Assembly: GCA_946480585.1 (NCBI GenBank)
Contig: CAMLKQ010000181.1
Span: 1-5,175 of the forward strand
Source of the DNA: an uncultured Kangiella sp.
GTDB taxonomy: Bacteria; Pseudomonadota; Gammaproteobacteria; Enterobacterales; DSM-103792
Length of the DNA: 5,175 nt
Direction of reading: 5' to 3'
The position numbers were made by a program, and so were the translations under genes. The notes beneath the pieces were generated by a model that worked only from the letters and a program-made list of their open reading frames with translations, had not been told where the DNA came from and did not search any database. Below, piece after piece: positions 1 through 3,997 of this stretch; the stretch's first letter is position 1, and each line of letters starts with the position of its first letter.

Positions 1-14
1 AAAGCAGAACCAAC

Positions 15-44
15 AAAAAGGGAGCGTACAAGCGCTCCCTTTTT
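15..44 (-). terminator. Intrinsic terminator of the lipoprotein gene
   Basis: A perfect 12-bp stem (15-26 with 33-44) closes on a 6-nt loop. Its core GGGAGCG/CGCTCCC is flanked by an A run on the left and a T run on the right. Read on the minus strand, it lies 26 nt after the lipoprotein stop codon and ends in five U, the classic Rho-independent layout. The matching T run on the plus strand (40-45) means it could also stop transcription entering from the left, so it may be bidirectional. What lies left of the window is unknown. Confidence 0.88.
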
Positions 45-70
45 TGGCTGGAATTGCGCGCAGGCGGCGC

Positions 71-487
71 TTATTTGTTTTTGTCCTTGCCCTTTCCTTT
101 GCTTTTGTCGCTCTTGTCATTGACTTTGCCGGCGCTCTTGCCGGCATTTTTGCCATAGCCGTGCTTTTTGGCCAGCCCCGGTGGCAGGTGCCGGTGAGTG
201 TCCGGCACCACCAGCCACGGGCCATCGAATGCGCTGGCGCGGATCCAGATCCCGTCGCGCAGGCGCCAGTAAAAATCATCCCAGAAATACAGGCCGGGCG
301 AGCCGACCACAACATAGACGCCGAGTCCGTTATCAAAACTCAGATCGCGGCCGTGCATTTTTTTGCGGTAGCCATGTGCTGGCGCGTGATCGGGTGGTCC
401 GCTGCGGTGATAGCCGTGCTCATGCAGAACCGGCACGCAAGCGCCGAGGGAAACCAGCAGTGCGCCGGCAACAAGGAGTCGTTTCAT
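71..487 (-). CDS. Small putative lipoprotein, His-rich N-terminus and Lys-rich tail
   Basis: The 138-residue product starts MKRLLVAGALLVSLGAC. This is a short basic n-region, a hydrophobic core and a lipobox LGA-C, giving predicted lipidation at Cys17. Val at +2 does not resemble the inner-membrane retention signal, so outer-membrane sorting is inferred. Residues 22-45 contain six His. Residues 57-104 are rich in aromatics and Gly (VYVVVG, LYFWDDFYWRLRDGIWIR, DGPWLVVP, LPPGL), a pattern I recall from small exported proteins of Gammaproteobacteria that have no defined function. Residues 107-138 are a low-complexity tail with 12 Lys in 32 residues. The frame is open for 26 codons upstream, but this ATG was chosen because AGAGGTG (495-501) lies 7 nt before it and a signal peptide follows at once. 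It appears monocistronic, with its own promoter (514-528) and terminator (15-44). Function is unknown; binding to nucleic acid, polyanions or metal is only a guess from composition. Confidence 0.85.
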   Translation of the reverse strand: MKRLLVAGALLVSLGACVPVLHEHGYHRSGPPDHAPAHGYRKKMHGRDLSFDNGLGVYVVVGSPGLYFWDDFYWRLRDGIWIRASAFDGPWLVVPDTHRHLPPGLAKKHGYGKNAGKSAGKVNDKSDKSKGKGKDKNK

Positions 488-494
488 CTGTGTG

Positions 495-501
495 CACCTC
501 T
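495..501 (-). promoter_or_regulatory. Ribosome binding site fixing the lipoprotein start
   Basis: AGAGGTG on the minus strand lies 7 nt before the ATG at 487-485. It favours this start over the longer in-frame extension to 565, which would place a poor leader before the signal peptide. The site overlaps the downstream arm (489-498) of a 10-bp inverted repeat, so pairing or protein binding there could affect translation. Confidence 0.7.
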
Positions 502-513
502 GACGGGTTGTCC

Positions 514-528
514 GGCGCATTATAGGCG
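514..528 (-). promoter_or_regulatory. Promoter core (TATAAT with GCGCC discriminator) for the lipoprotein gene
   Basis: On the minus strand this reads CGCCTATAATGCGCC: a consensus -10 hexamer (519-524) followed by a G+C-rich discriminator. Transcription would start near 510-512, giving a leader of about 24 nt that includes the AGAGGTG site. No good -35 hexamer lies 16-18 bp upstream; that zone is filled by the tandem GACCGGACC repeat. From established knowledge of rRNA promoters, TATAAT plus a GC discriminator is typical of promoters sensitive to ppGpp. Such control here is inference. The same 15 bases recur at 3963-3977. Confidence 0.65.
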
Positions 529-545
529 ACCGGACCGACCGGACC
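528..545. repeat. Tandem 9-bp direct repeat upstream of the -10 box
   Basis: GACCGGACC occurs twice without a gap (528-536 and 537-545). It abuts the -10 core of the lipoprotein promoter and covers the place where a -35 hexamer would be expected. A 9-bp spacing is near one helical turn, as in some tandem regulator sites, but a chance repeat in G+C-rich DNA is also possible. Confidence 0.5.
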
Positions 546-635
546 CCGCCAAGTGGTGCACACACTCGGCACGGCTTGCAGGTGCTTGCTGGCCTGTTGC
601 TGATGGCTCCTGATGTCGGGTTTAAGGAGGAAGCG

Positions 636-1073
636 TCAGCCGTTGCGGCGCAGCTTGCGCAGCTCGAAACGCTGGCGCAGCAACTGGCGCTGCTCGGGCG
701 TCAGCTCGCGGAACCGGCGCACCTGTTCGCGCAGACGCTGGCGTTGTTCCGGGCTCAGTTCCTGCCAGCGCTTGTGGGCCTGACGCAGTTTTTGCCGCTG
801 CTCTGGCGTCAGCTCGCGCCAGCGCTTGAACTGGCCGGCGGCGCGCTGTTTCTGCTCCGGACTCATCTGGTTCCAGCGCTCAAGGCCCTGCACGATGCGG
901 GCGCGCTGTTCGTCAGTCAGCGCCGGCCATTGGCCGGCAAATTTCTGTAGCTGCGCCTGCTGGGCCGGCGTCAGTTGATCAAATGCCGCTGGCACCGGCG
1001 GGTTTTCCGCGGCAGCGGCCACGCCCAGCAGTGACAGGCTGAGCAGCAGCGCAATAACGAGAACCCGGTTCAT
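636..1073 (-). CDS. DUF3106 family secreted repeat protein
   Basis: The 145-residue product has a signal peptide (about 1-22, LLLSLSLLGVAAAA, cleavage likely before ENPPVP). The mature part is almost entirely six 18-residue repeats with the form L-[TS]-P-E-Q-R...RW. The Leu/Met start of each unit falls at residues 34, 52, 70, 88, 106 and 124, with an aromatic residue at 49, 67, 85, 103 and 121. This is the pattern of DUF3106 (PF11304), a family of unknown function; the repeats are strongly helical and increasingly basic toward the C-terminus. The units resemble the LTxxQ motif of periplasmic Spy/CpxP chaperones, but homology is not established. The start codon overlaps the upstream gene's stop (ATGA, 1070-1073), and GGAGG at 1081-1085 lies 7 nt before it, so the two genes are translationally coupled. 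No hairpin terminator is evident in 565-635. Confidence 0.88.
   Translation of the reverse strand: MNRVLVIALLLSLSLLGVAAAAENPPVPAAFDQLTPAQQAQLQKFAGQWPALTDEQRARIVQGLERWNQMSPEQKQRAAGQFKRWRELTPEQRQKLRQAHKRWQELSPEQRQRLREQVRRFRELTPEQRQLLRQRFELRKLRRNG
651..974 (-). repeat. Six 54-bp coding repeats in the DUF3106 gene
   Basis: Six consecutive 18-codon units (residues 34-141) show no insertion or deletion between them. Units 4 to 6 (residues 88-141) are the most alike, with (R/Q)EL(T/S)PEQRQ in each; units 1 and 2 are the most diverged. This suggests growth by unit duplication at the C-terminal end, which is inference. Confidence 0.8.
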
Positions 1074-1336
1074 TGTTTAACCTCCACTGCAACCGTAGCG
1101 TTTTCTTGCGTGACCGCTGGCGGGACCGGCGGCTTGGCGTCATCGCTGGCTGCCGGCTCCGCCAGCGCGGCGTCAAAATCGTCCGGTAGCGCCAGCTCGC
1201 CATCGCCGGTGCCGTATTCGCCGAGAAACTCCAGCAGTTCCAGACTCAATTCAGCCTCAACGCCGCCAGCCGGTTCGGCCGCCAGCACCGATGCCGTCGC
1301 CGTCAGCAGCACGGCTGCCAATCGCCACGCGTTCAT
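1070..1336 (-). CDS. Small secreted acidic protein, LELLEFLGE type
   Basis: The 88-residue product has a signal peptide (MNAWRLAAVLLTATASVLAA, cleavage likely after Ala20). The mature form of about 68 residues is acidic. Its only distinctive part is LELLEFLGE (32-40) followed by DGE (45-47); the rest is Ala/Pro-rich and probably disordered. From memory, small proteins with LELLEFLGEW-like cores are encoded next to DUF3106 genes in other Gammaproteobacteria, often below an ECF sigma factor gene, so the pair is probably functionally linked. No sigma factor gene is present here: this is the first gene of its operon. GGAGA (1341-1345) lies 4 nt before the ATG, slightly close but usable. The stop overlaps the DUF3106 start by ATGA. 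The mature protein is acidic and its partner basic, which would allow a direct interaction; that is inference. Function is unknown. Confidence 0.8.
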   Translation of the reverse strand: MNAWRLAAVLLTATASVLAAEPAGGVEAELSLELLEFLGEYGTGDGELALPDDFDAALAEPAASDDAKPPVPPAVTQENATVAVEVKQ

Positions 1337-1469
1337 GCGTTCTCCGTGGTTCGCGCCCCTGCGCGCCCTGAGCTTACGGCAATCCGGGCCAACTCGGCCA
1401 ACGCGCTTGTCGCGTGACCGAACGACCGGGCTTGCCGGTTAGCTGCTTCAACGCCGCCGCGCCACCGAG

Positions 1470-1508
1470 GTTGACCGCTGGCAAAAAAAATTTCCGACGC
1501 CGGTCAAC
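1470..1508. promoter_or_regulatory. Candidate operator: GTTGACCG/CGGTCAAC inverted repeat around an A tract
   Basis: GTTGACCG (1470-1477) and CGGTCAAC (1501-1508) are exact reverse complements separated by 23 bp that contain eight A followed by three T. Centre-to-centre spacing is 31 bp, close to three helical turns, so both half-sites would face the same side of the DNA with a curved A tract between. It lies about 75 bp before the barrel gene start, an upstream-activator position. No regulator family can be named. Confidence 0.4.
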
Positions 1509-1544
1509 GCTGGCAGCCCAGGCGCGTGAAGGGTAGAGTGCCGC

Positions 1545-1558
1545 CCGCACCGGTGCGG
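1545..1558. promoter_or_regulatory. Perfect 14-bp palindrome just before the barrel gene's ribosome binding site
   Basis: CCGCACCGGTGCGG is fully self-complementary and ends 10 nt before the GGGAGA ribosome binding site (1569-1574). It could be a repressor operator overlapping the transcription start, or part of the 5' leader. As RNA it would fold only as a tight hairpin, so DNA binding is the more natural reading. No regulator is identified. Confidence 0.45.
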
Positions 1559-1581
1559 CCTGTCTTGCGGGAGAACTGCTT

Positions 1582-2463
1582 ATGAAAGCTCTGCTCAGCG
1601 GAGTCTTATGCGCGGGCCTGTGTGGTCAAGCGCCGGTGTTGGCGGCCGAACCGGAGCCAACGGTCATTGGCCACGCCAGTCTTGGCTGGCAACAGGACGA
1701 TGCCGATGGCGAGGCGCTGTCCTTTGCGCTGGCCTTGCCGGTGGCGGCGCACTGGGCGCTGACCGCCAGCCAGTCCGAAACGGACAACGACATCACCACT
1801 ATCGACGGTGACAGCCGCGCTACCAGCACCAGCCGCCGGTTCGGCGTCCAGATCGAGGGCAGCGCCTGGGGCGGCAGCATCAGCCAGCTGAGTTTTGACG
1901 ATGGTGCCGTGCTGGAAACCGACGAGACCAACCTCCTGCTGCGTTACCGCGGTGACCGGCTCGATATCGGTTTTGAACTGGGCTTTCGTGGCCATGAGGT
2001 GACCATCGAGTTGCTCGAGCAGACCCGGCAGGAGTCGTTCGACAGTCGCGGCGTCGGCCTGCATCTGGGTTGGCGCACTGCCAGCGAGCTGCGTTTGTTC
2101 GGCGGCTGGCAGCAGTACCGCTACGACGATGCCCGCGTGCTGGACAGCGGTTTTGGCAGTCGCCTGCTCGACTATACGCGGCTGTACAACACGCTGATGG
2201 GGCAGCGCGACCAAGCCGATGGCGCGCTGGTGGACCATAATGGCTGGGTCGGTATCGATGTGCCGCTTGCTGATCATTTGCTGACGATTGAACACAGCTT
2301 CAGCGAGCTGGAGATCGATGGCGATGGCTTCAGCACCGACACCGTCATTCTGGCGTTGACGCTGGGCGCACACTGGGGCCTCGATCTCAGCGCCGGCATC
2401 AGCCGCGGCGATGAGGTCGAAGACATTGTTTTTGCCGGCCTTGCCGTGCACGCATTCTGGTAA
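1582..2463 (+). CDS. Predicted outer-membrane beta-barrel protein of unknown function
   Basis: The 293-residue product has a signal peptide (1-22, core LLSGVLCAGLCG, cleavage likely at VLAA before EPEP). The mature chain is a run of amphipathic beta strands with alternating hydrophobic residues, such as SFALALPV, TNLLLRYRGD, LDIGFELGF, VGLHLGWR, VILALTLGAHWGLDLSAG and IVFAGLAVHAFW. I count about 12-14 strands joined by Asp/Ser/Thr-rich loops. The last residue is Trp preceded by Phe, with alternating hydrophobics before it, as expected for a BAM-recognised C-terminal beta-signal. There are no OmpA peptidoglycan-binding, TonB-box or plug features. The ATG has GGGAGA (1569-1574) 7 nt upstream. 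rlmI follows after 27 nt with no convincing terminator, so the two may share a transcript. A long open frame on the opposite strand is a by-product of codon bias. The barrel call is from pattern only; substrate and family are not recognised. Confidence 0.8.
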   Translation: MKALLSGVLCAGLCGQAPVLAAEPEPTVIGHASLGWQQDDADGEALSFALALPVAAHWALTASQSETDNDITTIDGDSRATSTSRRFGVQIEGSAWGGSISQLSFDDGAVLETDETNLLLRYRGDRLDIGFELGFRGHEVTIELLEQTRQESFDSRGVGLHLGWRTASELRLFGGWQQYRYDDARVLDSGFGSRLLDYTRLYNTLMGQRDQADGALVDHNGWVGIDVPLADHLLTIEHSFSELEIDGDGFSTDTVILALTLGAHWGLDLSAGISRGDEVEDIVFAGLAVHAFW

Positions 2464-2490
2464 GTTTTTTCATTTCAGGAGTAACTGTCG

Positions 2491-3696
2491 GTGACCGACC
2501 TCACAGCCCATTTGCCCCGGCTCAAGCTGACCAAACACGAAGAACGCCGGATCAAGGGCGGCCACTTGTGGATCTACAGCAATGAGGTCGACACCGTCGC
2601 CACGCCGCTGAAAAACTTCAGCCCCGGCCAGCAGGCCGTGGTTGAAAGTGCCAGCGGCCAATTTCTTGGTGTTGCCTACGTCAATCCGCATTCGCTGATC
2701 TGCGGCCGCATCGTCAGTCGCGATCACCATGTGCTGGATCGTTCGCTGCTGGTGCACCGGATCAACATCGCGCTCAGCCTGCGCGAGCTGGTGTTTCCGC
2801 AGCCGTATTACCGGCTGGTGTATGGCGAGAGCGATCTGCTGCCGGGTTTGGTAGTCGACCGCTTTGGTGACCATCTGGTGGTGCAGATCACCACCGCCGG
2901 CATGGAAGCGGTCAAGGACGAGATTGTCGCAGCGCTCGACAAGGTGCTGAAGCCGGCGTCCATCCTGCTGCGCAATGATAGCAGTGCGCGCAGCTTCGAG
3001 AACCTGCCGAGCGAAGTCATCGTCGCTGCCGGCAATCCGCCGAAAGAAGTCGAGCTGATCGAAAACGGCGTGCGCTTTCTGGCGCCGCTGCACGACGGCC
3101 AGAAAACCGGCTGGTTCTATGATCAGCGGCCAAACCGCGAATGGCTGCGCGGGCTGGTCAAAGGCAAGCGTGTGCTCGACGTATTTTCTTATGTCGGCGC
3201 ATTTGGGGTGCAGGCACTCAGTTTCGGTGCGGCCGAAGTCTGCTGCGTCGATGCCTCCGAGTTCGCGCTCGACACCGCCGAGCGCAACGCCGCACTGAAC
3301 GGTGGGGCGGATCGTTTCATGACGGTGCAGGGCGATGCTTTTGAAGCGTTGAAAGAACTGAAAGCCGCGGACGAGCGCTTCGATGTTGTCATCGTCGACC
3401 CACCTGCCTTCATCAAGCGCAAGAAAGATCTCGCCGAAGGCATCAATGCCTACCGCCGCATCAACGAACTGGCGATGCGCCTGCTGCCGAAAGACGGTTT
3501 GCTGCTGGCCGGCTCCTGCTCGATGCATCTGCCGCGTGAAGAGTTGCACGAGATCGTGCGCGCTTCCGGCCGTCACCTTGACCGGCATGTGCAGATCCTT
3601 GCCGAAGGCATGCAGGGTGCCGATCACCCGGTCCATCCGGCGATTCCGGAAACCCGTTATCTGAAAGCGTTCTTGGCGCGCGTTGTACTGCCCTGA
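2491..3696 (+). CDS. rlmI: 23S rRNA (cytosine-5)-methyltransferase, RlmI type
   Basis: The 401-residue product matches the RlmI/YccW family (E. coli 396 residues), which uses S-adenosylmethionine to make m5C1962 in 23S rRNA of the large subunit. A PUA domain occupies about residues 5-80 (EERRIKGGHLWIYSNEVDT, FLGVAYVNPHS). The family's central domain follows (SDLLPGLVVDRFGD, 114-127), then TGWFYDQRPNR (206-216). The Rossmann methyltransferase domain contains motif I VLDVFSYVGAFGVQAL (228-243), VDAS (253-256), DPPAF (303-307) and SCS (342-344), with Cys343 the predicted catalytic nucleophile. The C-terminus has the family's ADHPV (377-381) and YLKAF. The start is GTG, supported by AGGAG (2477-2481) 9 nt upstream and by family length. 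The gene follows the barrel gene by 27 nt, and its stop is one nucleotide from the stop of convergent rof. A related COG1092 paralogue with another target site is the main alternative. Confidence 0.93.
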   Translation: MTDLTAHLPRLKLTKHEERRIKGGHLWIYSNEVDTVATPLKNFSPGQQAVVESASGQFLGVAYVNPHSLICGRIVSRDHHVLDRSLLVHRINIALSLRELVFPQPYYRLVYGESDLLPGLVVDRFGDHLVVQITTAGMEAVKDEIVAALDKVLKPASILLRNDSSARSFENLPSEVIVAAGNPPKEVELIENGVRFLAPLHDGQKTGWFYDQRPNREWLRGLVKGKRVLDVFSYVGAFGVQALSFGAAEVCCVDASEFALDTAERNAALNGGADRFMTVQGDAFEALKELKAADERFDVVIVDPPAFIKRKKDLAEGINAYRRINELAMRLLPKDGLLLAGSCSMHLPREELHEIVRASGRHLDRHVQILAEGMQGADHPVHPAIPETRYLKAFLARVVLP

Positions 3697-3697
3697 G

Positions 3698-3937
3698 TCA
3701 GCGCAGCGGAAAACTGTCCAGCGTCAGTTGATCGAGCCGCAGTTGTTGCGGCTCGCCGGCCACGACAAAACGCAAAAACTCTTCGCCTTGCACGGCGAAC
3801 AGATCTTGGATGATGCCGCGCGCTTGTTGCGGCTGACCGTTGTTGTCGCGCCAGCGCAAGGTGACCGGGGTGGTGCGCAGCGCGGCGATTTCCAGTTCGT
3901 CGTGCAAATCGCAATTCAGCGGCTGATAGTCGGTCAT
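3698..3937 (-). CDS. rof: Rho-binding antiterminator, Rof (YaeO) family
   Basis: The 79-residue product begins MTDYQPLNCDLHDELEIAAL. This aligns by eye with E. coli Rof (YaeO), which has YQPINCDDYDNLELA near its start. The rest follows the same plan: a strand-rich Sm-like core (VTLRWRD, QARGIIQDLF, EEFLRFVV) ending in GEPQQLRLDQLTLDSF, against GETRELRLDKITSF in E. coli. In the known family, Rof binds the primary RNA-binding surface of the Rho hexamer in the cytoplasm and so inhibits Rho-dependent termination. The open frame extends far upstream (to 4741), but that part is antisense to the methyltransferase; homology fixes the start at 3937. No good Shine-Dalgarno sequence precedes the ATG. 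The gene is convergent with rlmI (1-nt gap) and divergent from the methyltransferase (60-bp gap). A possible minus-strand -10, CATTAT (3973-3968), overlaps the plus-strand TATAAT. Confidence 0.88.
   Translation of the reverse strand: MTDYQPLNCDLHDELEIAALRTTPVTLRWRDNNGQPQQARGIIQDLFAVQGEEFLRFVVAGEPQQLRLDQLTLDSFPLR
3733..3755. repeat. Strong 9-bp-stem hairpin inside the rof 3' end, downstream of rlmI
   Basis: CGAGCCGCA (3733-3741) pairs perfectly with TGCGGCTCG (3747-3755) around a 5-nt loop. It begins 37 nt after the rlmI stop, so an rlmI transcript would fold it, and so would rof mRNA near its end. No T run follows on either strand, so it is not a textbook intrinsic terminator. It may protect a 3' end or pause polymerase. 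It encodes part of the GEPQQLRLD segment, so codon constraint could also explain it. Confidence 0.5.
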
Positions 3938-3960
3938 CGGGCAGCGCTCGGATCGGCCAG

Positions 3961-3977
3961 GGCGCCTATAATGCGCC
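3961..3977 (+). promoter_or_regulatory. Promoter core (TATAAT with GCGCC discriminator) for the methyltransferase gene
   Basis: A consensus -10 hexamer TATAAT (3967-3972) is followed by GCGCC and framed by an inverted repeat GGCGC/GCGCC (3961-3965, 3973-3977). Transcription would start near 3979-3981, leaving a leader of only about 18 nt without a clear Shine-Dalgarno. No recognisable -35 lies 16-18 bp upstream. The stretch CCTATAATGCGCCA matches, from memory, the -10 and discriminator of E. coli rrnB P1, so growth-rate or stringent control is possible but unproven. Confidence 0.65.
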
Positions 3978-3997
3978 AATTGCCCCGTCGGTGCTGT

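Larger units (their letters stand above)
489..564. repeat. 10-bp inverted repeat flanking the lipoprotein promoter
   Basis: TGTGTGCACC at 489-498 is the exact reverse complement of GGTGCACACA at 555-564. Each arm contains the palindrome GTGCAC. The 56-bp interval holds the -10 box and the tandem repeat; one arm is upstream of the expected -35 zone and the other overlaps the ribosome binding site. Possible roles are a pair of operator sites or, if transcripts read in from upstream, a long-range RNA stem. Neither is shown. Confidence 0.5.
1337..1581. other. Divergent intergenic region with several inverted repeats
   Basis: This 245-bp region must hold promoters for the minus-strand operon and the plus-strand barrel gene, since both begin at its edges. 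No consensus promoter is visible; TAGAGT (1534-1539) is a weak -10 candidate for the plus strand without a good -35. Other structure includes a near-perfect 9-bp tandem repeat GGCCAACTC/GGCCAACGC (1387-1404) and two 5-bp-stem hairpins, ACGCG/CGCGT (1401-1415) and ACCGG/CCGGT (1425-1439). There is also an A8T3 tract (1483-1493). No gene or RNA is recognisable in it. Confidence 0.6.

Noticed and set aside
622..629. Perfect Shine-Dalgarno TAAGGAGG on the plus strand, possible small gene
   Set aside because: Only a TTG (643) follows, too far away, and the frame it opens is antisense to the DUF3106 repeats. Treated as coincidence.
576..950. Leu/Ala-rich plus-strand frame with an apparent repeat pattern
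   Set aside because: The periodicity is the reverse complement of the DUF3106 repeats, not an independent repeat protein.
1479..1495. Sigma54-like promoter (TGGCA followed by A/T)
   Set aside because: The second element TTGC is missing at the required spacing.
1606..2451. A 281-codon open frame on the minus strand opposite the barrel gene
   Set aside because: It mirrors the barrel gene's reading frame. Its translation is Ala/Gln-rich without domain features, while the plus-strand product has a signal peptide, barrel pattern and ribosome binding site.
2465..2470. T run between the barrel gene and rlmI as a terminator
   Set aside because: No stable G+C-rich stem directly precedes it; the nearby CGTGCACG palindrome is too short and too far away.
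2470..3636. A 388-codon open frame on the minus strand opposite rlmI
   Set aside because: The plus strand encodes a clear RlmI-family enzyme. The antisense frame results from strong codon bias and shows no family motifs.
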